Below are positions 1-11,221 of a stretch of 64,000 nucleotides of DNA, piece by piece. Position numbers and translations under genes: made by a program. Below the pieces are notes generated by a model. That model made no database searches, had not been told where the DNA came from, and worked only from the letters and a program-made list of their open reading frames with translations. Positions within the stretch are counted from its first letter, which is position 1; each line of letters begins with the position of its first letter. Origin of the DNA: Nicotiana tabacum (lineage: Eukaryota > Streptophyta > Magnoliopsida > Solanales > Solanaceae); assembly GCF_000715075.1 (NCBI RefSeq), contig NC_134103.1, positions 57,256,230 through 57,320,229 on the forward strand, in the 5' to 3' direction.

Positions 1-1782
1 CCACGGGCCGAAGCACGTAGAAAGAAGGTTGAGGATCTAAGGTTTAGTATCACCGGCTCTTGGCCTATATACAAAGAGGGATTGGATAAAAGGAAGATCA
101 TCGAAGAGAAGATGTTAAGTGAGAACGGACTTAAAGAACACTATCTGCATGTGCTAGACAACATCCAAAAGCGGGGACGTGAGTTCTTCACTGAATCACC
201 GGGGGAATACAACGAGACACTTGTTAGGGAATTCTATGGTGCATATGCTGCTTCAAAAACGAAAAATCAAGCAAAGCACCATTCTTACTTGACCTCCATA
301 ACAGTCAGAGGAGTTGCAGTATCTTGTGGCCCCAAATCGACAAATGAATTCTATTTCGGGACATGGGAGCATGGCGCGATAGAATATAATGCAAAGATGG
401 CAAATAAGAAAGATGGGTGTGCTTGGGTAGCCTCTATCGTAGCTCAGGGGACTTCAGCCTGGATTGTTCCACACCAGAAGACCCACAAGAGAGATTTCAC
501 CCAAGAGAGTTAGTATTGGCTAAGTTTTGTCTGTTCTCGCACACAGCCAATGAGGAATGACACCGACATCAGTCTAGAGAAGGCAATCCTCATTGCTTCA
601 ATCATGTCAGGTCTCCGGATTGATTTGGGGCAGCATATATTCCCTGAGATTGGGGTCCGGGCAAACCAGAAGGAAACTTCGCTTCCCTTTCCATGCCTCG
701 TCACTACTTTGTGCAAAGCTGCAGAGGTTCCTCCACTTCCCAAATATGACCACATGATAGAAGCCACTCAAGATATTGAAAGCACTAGGTACAACAATGC
801 TTTAGAGAATGTGCCCGCAGAGCACCAAGACCAACCAGTCATCCTCCCACCGGCCTCATCCACTTCAGCAGCACCCACCACCTCTTCAGCACCAGCCACC
901 TCTTCATCACTTGCTACCTCCACATCCACTCCCAAACTGGCTAATGCTACACCGCATGTTTCACTGACTGCCATCTCCAAGCTTAGTCTACTGGCACAAC
1001 ACACAAATGGCAAAGTAGAAAAATTTGCAAAAGACCATCCACTGCTCATCAAACAAGCATTGGCATCGCTCCAAGTCTCTGTAAGTGATCTTCAAAAGAA
1101 ACATATTTCCTATGAAGATCGACTCCAAATATTTGAAGCTCGCCTTAAGAAGATTGAGCGAGGTGGTGATTGGGATGTGCCTCAACTCAAAATGGATGTT
1201 GCCAAGCTCAAGTTGGAGATGCATAAGATGCAGACATTGGAGTTTGACTTGACAACCCTTCTCCCGATGGAGGGGGAGCATGGTACTGGTACCTCCCAAG
1301 TACCGCACCTTGATTTAGATTTCACAAACCTCCTCTCAGTAGAGAAGGAACATGGTACTGGCATCTCACAAGCGCCAAGACCAGCTGCACACACTAATGA
1401 CTAGTCAGATGAGGAATCTGTAGAGTCTCATGAGGAAACGGATGAAAAGCAAGCTTTTGAGGAGGTTGATGATCAGAGGGAAAACATAGGTAAATAGGTT
1501 GCTATTTCTACAGAGGAACAAGGTGATGAGGAGGCGGATGTGCAGACAACCATCACACATTCCCTTGAGGATATGGCTTCCATGGCTACCACCACGACCA
1601 CAAAGCCATCATCGGATGAGGCAAGCATCTCCCAGGTCTAAGACCCTGCTCCGCATCTTGCAGAGCCTCCTACTTTGGTCCCGGACACCACTGTCCCGTC
1701 GGAGGATCCACCCACTGCCTGCCCAGTGTCGGCTTTCGGCCCCACGGCCACATTAATTAGTGCATCTCCTCCAAGCGCTTAG
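1..1782 (+). pseudogene. Broken extra ORF of an Athila-like retrotransposon (element A)
   Basis: The frame is already open at base 1, so the true start lies outside the window. It runs in one frame through in-frame stops at 511-513, 1402-1404, 1495-1497 and 1639-1641 to a final TAG at 1780-1782. The N-terminal half has a W-P-I-Y-K segment and a REFYGAYAAS motif. After the first stop comes a hydrophobic, Pro/Cys-bearing stretch (LPFPCLVTTLCKAAEVP). Both resemble the plant retroelement domain catalogued as Transposase_32 (PF20167), recalled without a search. The middle is Ser/Thr/Ala/Pro-rich low complexity, followed by a probable coiled coil (about 990-1240, heptad Leu/Ile with Lys/Glu), and the tail is acidic. 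It lies between where pol should be and the polypurine tract, the position of the env-like third ORF in Athila elements. Its role is unknown. A domain search would test the family name. Confidence 0.62.
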
Positions 1783-3392
1783 TGTGCCAGGAATCCCCTA
1801 AATATTGCTCTTACTTTTTTAATGCATTAGGGACAATGAATGCTTCTATATTGGGGTGGGGTAGAAAGAAAACTTTTGCAACTTGTATATAAGTAGTAGT
1901 CTTGACAGTGTATATGTGTATATAGTAATGAATTTCCCTTGGTTTTTCTTTGCCGGGTTCTTTTCCAAGGGTGTAATAGTAGACCCACGGCCATAGAATG
2001 AAACATTTTGACTTGTTTGGTGCTTTTGTTCTAGATTCAATTATGTGATAAGTTTTTGTGAAATAAATTATACCCTTCAAATTTTGTGAATAAATAGTCA
2101 TTTTTATGAAATCGAGGTTCGTTCTTTGACATTGTGCCTACTTAGAATCTCAGTATCATATGATGAAGCTTTGAATTGCCTTATATTCATTTGATGGCTG
2201 AAAATATGCCGATTCGAGCAGTTCATGCGCTTTGAGTGGTGAGAATTTGTATGAATAATACATGTGCTCAACTTGTAATCTCTAGAACTTACCCGGTTGG
2301 TTTCTCAATACAAATCTTAGGCTAATGATTGGTTGTTGAAATGATCTTAGGCCTTCTTTGTGATTGATAACTAATTTTTAGCCAAATTGACCTCCCTCAT
2401 GTATTTATTACCCTAGTCCTCCCCGTTGAGCCTTTAACCTTTCCTTTGGCTATCACACTACAAATCGTTACCCCCTTTTGTGAAATTACTCCCTCTTTTG
2501 AACCCGTCCCTCCTTGAATGTTATGAATGAGGCTTTAAGCCTAAGTTGGGGGTGTTGGTATCAATTGGAAAATGGTAGAGGAATGTATTGTGTGTAAAAG
2601 CTAATCTTTAGAAGTTCTATCTTGTGAAGCGAGAGGCTAAGTCAAGAGCCAACGTACCTTAAACAAAAAGCTTCACGTCATTCTAAACCATGAAATACTC
2701 ACTCTTTCAAAAAATAAAAGGAAAATGGAGTGTTGAGAAAACATGGTAAGGCAACCAACTAGAGATTGCTCATGAACTACAAGGTGCGTTGATAGTAGTA
2801 ATTATATATCAACAAGGGCAATGTGTGCTATTCGAGAAAGAATTTGTGTAGCGTTCAAGGAGGGTATAGTCACTATTTTCCCAAATATTTATCCAACCCG
2901 TCCCAAGTCTACACTACCACCCGTGAAAAGTCCTTTTTGATCTACAACCAATTATTCCTGAGCTAGCAATGAGTTAAAATAAGGTCAAGTATATGGACTA
3001 ATACTTGTAGCATTTAGCTTTCTTTCTGAGTGTAAGAGTGTTTGCTTATATCCCATTTACATATTTGTATTTGTTGAGTTGGGGATTTTCTTTGTTATGA
3101 GACGCATGAATTGCAAGAGTTAGCAGAAGTTAGGTTTCTTGAAGTAGGAAAAAGTGCATATCTAGCTATTAGTAGCACTCTGTCATTGCTTTTGAGGCTC
3201 GAAGCTCACAAACTGATTATTCGAACAAGTAAGAGATCTATGTCTTTGTTGAAGGGTAAATAAAGGAAGTTACATGCTTGTTAGCTAACAGTCAGCACCA
3301 TCCATAGACATTGATGTTTCTTTAATTAGTCGGAAGTAAAGTAGTTTCCTTGTAGGGTGGCTTTTTAGTTGCTTGAGGACAAGCAAGAGTTT
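1783..3392 (+). other. Noncoding 3' region of element A
   Basis: About 1.6 kb between the extra ORF and the polypurine tract, with no credible coding sequence. It is AT-rich and contains a second polypurine-like motif at 2542-2560. Long noncoding stretches before the 3' LTR are usual in Athila-type elements. Confidence 0.6.
2542..2560 (+). other. Second polypurine-like motif inside element A
   Basis: The 19 bases taagttgggggtgttggta match the polypurine tract plus LTR start at 3392-3410 in 18 of 19 positions. It lies 850 bp upstream of the real LTR border and no LTR follows it. It could be an auxiliary plus-strand primer or a relic of an older junction. Confidence 0.5.
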
Positions 3393-3402
3393 AAGTTGGG
3401 GG
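3393..3402 (+). other. Polypurine tract of element A
   Basis: The purine run AAGTTGGGGG sits directly before TGTTGATACG, the start of the 3' LTR. A gaggacaagcaa motif just upstream is often seen before the polypurine tract in Athila/Ogre-type elements (recalled). Confidence 0.75.
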
Positions 3403-3639
3403 TGTTGATACGCCGTAGAATAGCGGCACTTTCGATACTAATTTCATAGGCTTTATCTTATCTTTTAAAGAATTATAAGTCATTCTTATGTAGTTTTGGT
3501 GTTTTACAGGAAACCGAACTTGAAGAGCCAAGAACATGAAAAAGATAGACAAAAACTGTGGACAGGGCAGATATGTGACTGTAAAAGTGGTATGAAAACC
3601 GCAGACCTATCACAGACCTAACCAGGCCATGGCAGTTTC

Positions 3640-3890
3640 AACAGTCAAATATGCAGTACAATATGCGGTCGCATAACTCATTTGCGTACCGCAGAATTGC
3701 CGCACAAATGCAAGAAGACCTCAGTGAAGATGAATCTTTGGTACTCTATGCGGCCATGAAATCATTATGCCGACCGCATAGTCATTATGCGAGAAAAATA
3801 CGGGAATCTTGGAGATTAAATCTGCAGCGGTCGCTAATGATGTGCAGTCCGCAGATCAGTTCTACGATCTATTCTGCGGTTGTAAAATCA
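3640..3890. repeat. CG-rich palindromic motif array in the A LTR
   Basis: Repeated variants of TATGCGGTCGCATA-like palindromes and the half-site accGCAGA are spaced every 20 to 40 bp in otherwise AT-rich sequence (for example atatgcggtcgcataac near 3662 and tgcggccatgaaatc near 3749). Equivalent arrays occur in LTRs of unrelated families at 27250, 34915, 38155, 39480 and 51440. Confidence 0.7.
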
Positions 3891-4297
3891 ATCTGAAGGA
3901 TTTTTTTTATCACATTTGACCGCGAATTTTTGATCATTATAAATAGAATAACTAGGATTTTGTGGGGTATCTTGTCTGAAAAAGAGGCTACACTTGGAGC
4001 ATTGAATACATCTTGTTTTGGAGCTTTTTGAGAGAGATTCTAAGACTTCGTCGTCTTTGTAAGCTTATATGACTATAATTATTTCTTTGTTCTTGTATTT
4101 TAGTATGAGTAGCTAACTTTAAATACTAAGGTTGTGGACCCTAGGTGGGTATAATGTTAATGGTGTTTACTATTGAATATGCATACAATGGGTGGTTGAT
4201 TTCTATTAATTTCTTATGCTTCATTTTATGATTGATGGTTGTAAACATTAACTAGTACCGATTTACTTTATGTTAGACTAGCAAGAACTCAAGACTT

Positions 4298-4302
4298 TAA
4301 AC
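4298..4302. other. Target-site duplication, left, of element D
   Basis: TAAAC directly before the LTR start TGTAACAC. It is identical to the right copy at 13439-13443. Confidence 0.9.
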
Positions 4303-4483
4303 TGTAACACTCCGTAAATCCGGATTAGTTGTGGATGCGTTAAATGAGTATTAATGTGACCTTTTATACATGTGAAGTCCTGTCAGGATTAGTATGTATG
4401 GAAATAGTTGTTTTGGAATCAAGACAAAGAGTGAGGTGTATAAAATTTGATAGAATACTAAGTTTACGGGAGGTCCGTCTTAC

Positions 4484-4640
4484 AACCTTAGACAGTGCAA
4501 GGCGATGAAAACTCACAGCCTTGGACAGTGCAAGGCCATGAAATCTCACAGCCTTAGATAGTGCAAGGTACTGTCTAGGGAATTAACCTTAGCACCCCTA
4601 ACAGTGCAAGGCAATGTAGTTTTGGCACCTCTGATGGCGA
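4484..4640. repeat. Degenerate tandem repeat in the D 5' LTR
   Basis: Three to four copies of a roughly 37-bp unit containing gacagtgcaaggccatgaaa and cacagcctt. The same block is in the 3' LTR at about 11400-11520, so it pre-dates the insertion. Confidence 0.7.
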
Positions 4641-5724
4641 CTTGCGCTGTTATTTTGGCATCTCTGATGATGCCCTGTGGCGACGATGTTTACCCGAGAA
4701 ACTCATATTTCCTCCTCAATTTTGGGACGTGTACACTTATTTAAAAGCCCTACCTCGTCCCCCATACTCCAAACCACAAAAGCTTACTCTAGAAAGGAAA
4801 GCTCTCACGAACCTAACTTTCCAACGTCGTTCCATCATCCAAGATAAGTTCTAACGATGATTCTAAGTTAATTTTAATTTTCCAACACCTTATTAACATA
4901 GGTATATACTTCAAATTATTAGATATTCGATCGAGACACCATAGTTGAGAAAAGAAACCCTAGAACTCAAATTCAAGAGAATTGAACTTCAAAAAGATAA
5001 TGCTTCTACTCCCTAATCTTTTATAACTATGAATTGATGATTTTTTGGGAGAATAGTAGATGGCTTTGATAAAGGAAATCATATGAACTATGCTAGGGTT
5101 TTGTGTTGTTATCTTATGATTGTTATAATCAATTGCGTGATGAGAAATGGTGTTAGTTAAATTTATTTGGGATTGTAGAATCTCCTAGAAGTAGTAGAAT
5201 GAGAATTGAGTGAAGAAAACACCATTAATGAGGGCTATGAGGATTTACAATCAAAAGGTATTTGATAAAATTTCTAGGTTACCAAAACATGAGCCTTAGC
5301 GCTAATATTGGTTCCTCTTAATATATATTGCCATAGATTATCATGAAAGAGAAGAAAAATATTGTGATACTCATAAAAAGGGCCAGAGTTAAGGTATGTG
5401 AGGCTAACTCTCTTTACGTTTGGGAATGTTTATGATTCTCCCCACGTCCCATTCTTTATGACTATTATGAGTTTCCTCAAAAAGTAATTATGCCTTAGTT
5501 CCATGAATAGTTGTAGAACATCTATTCTCTAGACGGCATAGTTTCATAATCTTTTAATATCCTATGAGTTTAAGTTATGATAAATCAATTTATCATGAAT
5601 ATATGTCTCAGTCTAGTTATATTCAGCATTTCAGTATGATGCAGCTCAGTATGATTCAGTATTTCAGTATCATGTATTGCAATATGATTCTCAGTTCCTG
5701 ATTCAAAATTCCTGAATGTTGAAC

Positions 5725-5905
5725 ACCTGTATTTGGGCCTGAGGCCATAGCTCATGCTTTATGCATATTTGTGCCTGAGGCCGTAGTTTATACGTTATGC
5801 ATCTTTGGGCCTGCGATCGTAGTTATGTATACGTGTACTTGGGCCCGAGGCCATAGCTTGTGCACATATATATTTGTCCTAAGGCCGTAGTTTATTTATT
5901 CAGAT
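5725..5905. repeat. Degenerate tandem repeat with GGCC cores in the D 5' LTR
   Basis: About four units of roughly 40-45 bp, each with a ttgggcctgaggccgtag core followed by tttatgc. The 3' LTR has the matching block at about 12625-12800. Confidence 0.7.
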
Positions 5906-6551
5906 AAACAGGTAGTTCATCATTCAGAAAAGGGAGTATATATATTCTTACTTCCTATGTTTAGTTAAGTTATTAGTTCAGTTTCAGTTTCAGTATTTAC
6001 AGTTCTTTATTTCAGTTGTTTTACATACTAGTGCAATTCAAATGTACTGACGTCCCTTTATGCCCGGGGCTTGCATCTCGCAATGCAGGTAATGATTTAC
6101 AAGTTGATGATTTTGCTTGCTAGGACATCTCGCATCAGCTATTTGTGAGACCCAGTCTTTCAGGGAATTATCCCTTTTTCAGTGTTTATAGTATTTCAGT
6201 TAGTAAGGTATGCTGGGGATCATGTCCCAGTACATAGTTAGCATTTCAGTATTCTTAGAGGCTTCGTAGACTATAGTCCAGTCAGTCAGATGTTAGCAGG
6301 CTTTTGTATGTTAGCCTTATCGGCTATTCATTTACACTTGTAGTCTTTTCAGTAAATTCTACATTTATGATATTTTGGTCAGACTCTTTAGTATATCATC
6401 ATGTTGCATGTTTATATTCAGCTTACAGTTATACCACATGTTGATCTAGCCATCCAGTTAGTTCGCCTGGTCACATGCAGTCAGGCACCGAGTGCCGTAT
6501 TACACCCAAGCCATAGTTCGGGGCATGACAAGTGTTGTGTTACGCACAGGG

Positions 6552-6570
6552 AGTTGCATCAGGCTTAGTG
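6552..6570 (+). other. Decayed primer-binding site of element D
   Basis: The bases agttgcatcaggctta, 22 bp after the LTR, resemble the TGGTATCAGAGC site for initiator methionine tRNA seen intact in E, F and G, with several changes. The call rests mainly on position. Confidence 0.45.
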
Positions 6571-6585
6571 CCTAGTGCTTCAAAC

Positions 6586-7690
6586 ATGGACGTCAGGGGA
6601 GATATCCAGTTGCTCACCTAAATTGTTGCTACTCAGGCTCAAAGACAAGGAACACGTGTTGTTGATGAAACCTTCAGTTTTCACAGGGTCCAAAATGGAT
6701 GAGCATCTGCAAAACATCATTGATGATGTTTAGAAGTTATTTTGAGTGATGCATGCTACAGACATCGAGGGAGAAGATCTTGCTGTGCACTAGTTGAAGG
6801 ATGTTGCTAACACTTGGTATGAAACATGGGAAGAGTCACGAGGGGAGAATGCAGCTCCGACGACTTGGAAGGAGTTTGCAGACGCATTTCTTGAGCATTT
6901 TCTACCCATTGAGGTATTGGAAGCTAAGGTTTTAGAGTTTGAGAGACTCAAACAGAATGAGATGAATATGAATGAGTACTACCTCAAGTTTGTCTCTCTA
7001 GTCAAGTATGCTCCAGAAATGGTACGTGATATGAGGGCTAGAGTTAGGCGGTTTGTGTTGGGGCTTTCAGATGACATGTTTGTTGATGCTAATATAGCTG
7101 CTTGGAACAATGACATGACCATTACTAAGATGGTGGCCTTTGTTCAAGGGAACAAAGATAGGCTAAAGGAAGAAGAGCGGCTACATAAAGAGAAGGACAG
7201 GGAATTCAGGAAGAGGGCTAAGTCTGTATGAAGTTTCAACCATGGGTGATCTCAAGGAGGTGTTAATCACCAATTATTTAGGAAATAAAAATCGAGACAT
7301 GCTCCATCTTTAGCTAGTGCTCCAGTTCAGAGGTCCAAGTTTAACAAGTAAAGCAAGAATTTCAAATCAGCAGGATCACAATCACATGCTAGTGTGGGAT
7401 ACAAAGGCCTTGAGTACCCTACTTGCAACACGTGTGGTAAGAAGCACCTAGGGGTGTGTCGTTCGCGCACAAATGGTTGCTTTGGGTGCGGTCAATAGGG
7501 CCACTTCTTGAGGGATTGTCCATCAGTAAAGCCGAACAATGAAGGCAATGTAGCTCAGTCCACTAATTCAGCAGCCCCTCATAACTCTCAAGCCCAACAA
7601 GGGCGTGGTGCAGGAAAGTCTGGTAATGCAGGCGGTGGTTAGAACTGCTTGTATGCACTGGTAGACTGTCAGGATACAGAGGCTTGTGGA
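6586..7690 (+). pseudogene. gag of element D (nucleocapsid precursor), broken
   Basis: The ATG at 6586 begins a segment (DVRGDIQLLT, then stop) that parallels the gag of element E. After a frame change, 6794-7231 encodes the central gag domain (WYETWEESRGE, then FLEHFLP and VRRFVLGLSD). The same frame continues past a stop at 7229 to paired zinc-binding motifs at about 7424-7520: CNTCGKKHLGVC, then CFGCGQ, a TAG, and GHFLRDC. Gag packages element RNA in virus-like particles in the cytoplasm. At least five stops make this copy inactive. Confidence 0.85.
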
Positions 7691-9560
7691 GATATTTTTC
7701 ACAGGTATGCTAATAGTTTTCACCTTCGATGTTTACGCTCTTATGGATCCGGGATCCACCCTATCTTATGTAACTCCATATATTGCTAAGAAATTAGGGA
7801 TAGAACCAGAAAGGTTATGTGAACCCTTTGAAGTGTCTACTCCAGTTGGAGAATCAGTTACAGCTAGATGTGTCTATAGGGGATGTCTAGTCAAAGTGTA
7901 TTATCGCCTTACTGTAGCATACATAGTAGAATTGGAGATAGTAGACTTCGATGTAATCATGGGCATGGATTGGTTAGAGTCCTTTTATGCCACAGTGGGT
8001 TGTAGAACCAAAATAGTAAGATTTAAATTTTTTAGTGAACACCAGTCCTAGAATGGAAGGGTGATGCAGTAGCACCTAGGGGTAGGTTTATTTCCTATCT
8101 TAAAGCTAGAAAGATGATCTCTAAAGGGTATATCTATCATCTGGTTCGAGTTAGAGATGCAAATGCTCAGATTCCCACTCTCCAGTCAGTACCAATTGTA
8201 AATGAGTTCCCAGAAGTGTTTTCTGAAGATCTTCCCGGAGTCCCTCTCGATAGAGAGATTGACTTTGGAATTGATCTACTCCCCAGCACTAAGCCATAAT
8301 CTATTCCGCCTTATAGAATGGCTCCAGCATAATTGAAAGAAATAAAAGTCCAGTTGAAAGATCTTCTAGATAAGGGATTTATAAGGCCAAGTGTCTCACC
8401 TTGGGGAGCACCGGTCTTGTTTGCCCGAAAGAAGGATGGGTCTTTGTGCAGCATGTGTATTGACTATCGCAAGTTGAAAAAAGTCACCATCAAGAACAAG
8501 TAACCTCTTCCTAGAATAGATGATTTATTCGATCAACTTCAGGGCGCCCAGTGTTATTCCAAGATTGACCTTAGATCCGGGTACCATCAATTGAAAGTTA
8601 AGGAAGTAAATATTCCTAAAACAGCTTTCAGGGCCCGTTATGGACATTTCAAATTTTTGGTTATGTCGTTTGGTTTAACGAATGCACCGACAGCTTTTAT
8701 GGAAATTATGAATAGAGTTTTCAAGCCTTATAATGATTTGTTTGTTATTGTGTTTATTGACGATATCTTGATTTATTCCCGTAGCGAGATGGACCATGCA
8801 GAACATCTAAGAATCTTATTGCAGACACCGTAAGGTCACAAGTTATATGTTAAATTATCTAAGTGTGAATTCTGGTTGAAATCAGTAGCATTTTTAGGCC
8901 ATGTCATCTCAAGCGAAGGCGTGGAGGTGGATTTTTAGAAAATAGTGGCAGTGAAGAATTTGCCTAGACCCACCTCAGTATCCTATATAAGAAGTTTCTA
9001 GGGTTTAGCAGGCTATTACATGCATTTCGTAGAGGGATTTTCCTCAATCTTGTCCTCTTTGACAAGACTGACTCAAAAGAAGGTCAAGTTTCAGTGGTCA
9101 GATGCTTGAGAGAAAAGTTTTGAGGAGTTGAAGAAGAGGTTGACTTCAGCTCCAGTCTTGACGCTACCAGAAGGAACCGAAGGGTTTGTTGTTTATTGTG
9201 ATGCTTCAGTGGTTGGTATTGGGTGCGTGTTAAAGCAGCATGGTAAAGTCATAGCCTACGCATCAAGACAGCTCACGAGAAGAATTATCTGACTCATGAT
9301 CTTGAGTTAGCTGTCGTGGTATTTGTGCTAAAGATCTGGCGCCATTATTTGTATAGAGTGCATGTTGATATTTCATAGATCACAAAAGTCTCCAGTACAT
9401 CTTTAAGCAAAGAGAATTGAATCTTCGTCAGAGAAGGTGGCTCGAATTGCTCAAGGATTATAATGTTGATATCCTTTATTAACATCATAATGGTGGCATT
9501 TTTTTCAGAACAGGGCTGAATCCTCTTTAGTAGCCGAAGTGAAGGAAAAATAGTTCAGTG
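7686..9560 (+). pseudogene. Protease, reverse transcriptase and RNase H of element D, broken
   Basis: The protease segment 7686-8051 has the aspartic active-site motif ALMDPGSTLSYV near 7740 and a downstream VIMGMDWL. The RT region follows in pieces: the conserved [15 protein letters not shown] near 8395, [13 protein letters not shown] near 8560, and the catalytic FIDDI at about 8756-8770. RNase H begins near 9180 (VVYCDAS) and breaks down after a frameshift near 9280-9380. Stops interrupt RT at about 8297, 8330, 8500 and 8831. These enzymes would process Gag-Pol and copy RNA to DNA in particles. The active-site residues of protease and RT remain, but the frame does not. Confidence 0.87.
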
Positions 9561-10970
9561 CACCCTACTTATTGCAGCTGAAGAAGGGGATTCACAAACA
9601 CAAGACTATGATTTTTGAACAAGGGGGAGATGATGGTACTTTGAGGTATAGAGACGGACTATGCATTCCAGACGTAGATGGGCTCAAAGAGCGGATTATG
9701 CCTCAAGCCCGCAATTTCGGGTATTCTATTCACCCAGGTTCCACAAAGATGTATCGCCATATTAAGGAGATTTATTAGTGGAACGACATGAAAAAGAATA
9801 TAGCAGATTTTGTGGCAAAGTGTCCAAATTGTCATAAGATGAAAGTCGAACACCATCGGCCTGGTGGTTTGCCTCCGAGTATGGAAATTCCTGTTTGGAA
9901 ATGAGAGATGATAAAAATGGACTTCATAACAGGTTTACCTCGCTCGTTTCAGAAGCATGATTCAATTTGGATTGTAGACCGACTTACCTAGTCAGCTCAC
10001 TTCTTGCCAGTGAAGACTACAGATTCAACAGAGAATTATGCCAAGTTGTATATCCAGAAAATTGTCCGATTTCATGAGACTCCTTTGTCCATTATCTCTG
10101 ATCGTGGTGTTTAGTTCACAACGAACTTTTGGAAATCCTTTCAGAAAGGATTGGGCATAAGGGTGAACCTCAGCACGTCAGATAGATGGCCAGGCAGAGC
10201 GCACTATTCAGAATCTTGAGGATATGTTGAAGGCATGTGTTATCGATTTTAAAGGTAATTGGGATGATCATCTACCCCTCATTGAGTTTGCTTATAATAA
10301 CAGCTACCACTCTAGTATCAAGATGGCACCGTATGAAGCTCTGTATGGGAAAAGGTGTAGATCACCAATTGGTTGGTTCGAAGTTGGCGAAGCGGAGTTG
10401 GAGGGACCTGGTTTGGTCTATCAGTCTATAGAGAAATTCAAGTTCATTCAAGAGCATTTGAAGACGGCTCAGAGTCACCAGAAGTCATAATCGGACGTGC
10501 GGTGCAGAGACTTAGAGTTCCAAGTTGATGATTGGGTGTTTTTGAAAGTTTCGCCTATGCAAGGCGATATGAGATTTGGGAAGAAGGGGAAGCTTAGTCC
10601 CCGTTATATTGGTCCACATAGAATCCTGCGAAGGATCGGGTAGGTGGCTTATGAGTTAGAATTGCCACAAGAATTAGCTGTTGTACACCAGTGTTTCATG
10701 TGTCTATATTTAAGAAATTCATAGGAGACTCATGTCTTGTGGTTCTTATAGAGATTATAGGGGTTAGAGATAGCCTAACTTACGAAGAAATTCTAGTGGC
10801 TATCCTTGATCGTCAAATCTGCAAGCTCAGAACTAAGGAAATTTCTTTAGTGAAAGTGCTTTAGAGGAATCAAAAGGTTGAAGAGGCTACGTGGGAAGCC
10901 AAAGAGGACATGTCCAGATATCCCCATCTCTTTGAAAAGCAAGCAAAAAATGTAGAAAGTAACTAAACTT
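9561..10970 (+). pseudogene. Integrase with chromodomain of element D, broken
   Basis: The zinc-binding N domain is at about 9700-9860 (HPGSTKMY, then CPNCHK). The first His of the H-H-C-C set reads Arg-Asn (QARNFGYSIHPG). The catalytic core shows MDFITGLP near 9919 and SIISDRGV followed by a TAG near 10090. The stretch 10224-10490 gives LPLIEFAYNNSYHSS and ALYGKRCRSPIGWFE. After another frameshift the C terminus has YEEILVAILDRQICKL and, past a stop, EEATWEAKEDMSRYPHLF, the chromodomain tail near 10800-10940. In this clade the chromodomain directs insertion to H3K9-methylated chromatin (established for chromoviruses). Confidence 0.87.
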
Positions 10971-11221
10971 CTAATTCAGACCTTATGTTATGATCTTCAT
11001 GTCTTTCAATATTTAATCAGTTCAATAACCATTCAGTTTAGTACCTATTCATTTCAGTATCGCAACAGTTCAGTAATCATGTAATCATTTAGTTTAGTAT
11101 GCATGTGTTCATCATATTTCGGTGTTCACATGTTTCTATCAGTCTTGTTTAAGGCCCAGAGTTAGCCATAGTTAGTATCAGGACAATCAATCGAGGACGA
11201 ATGATCCCAAGGGGGAGATAA
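10971..11221 (+). other. Noncoding 3' region and purine tract of element D
   Basis: An AT-rich stretch with repeated cagttcagt-like words, ending in the purine run AAGGGGGAGATAA just before TGTAACACTCC at 11222. Confidence 0.75.

Larger units (their letters stand above)
3403..4302 (+). mobile_element. 3' LTR of element A, left part
   Basis: The LTR starts TGTTGATACGCC at 3403. It is interrupted at 4302 by element D and resumes at 13439/13444, giving about 1.37 kb once D is removed. The same LTR appears inverted at 37558-39972 (element J), which confirms both ends. It includes the CG-rich array at 3640-3890. Confidence 0.85.
4303..6530 (+). mobile_element. 5' LTR of element D
   Basis: 2,228 bp, from TGTAACACTCCG to GGGGCATGACA. 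It aligns throughout with the copy at 11222-13438. It contains two internal tandem-repeat zones (about 4484-4640 and 5725-5905) that are also present in the other LTR. Confidence 0.9.

Noticed and set aside
510..1308. Three minus-strand ORFs (510-767, 768-1052, 988-1308)
   Set aside because: They are shadows of the + strand ORF of element A, which has continuous homology-like structure in one frame.
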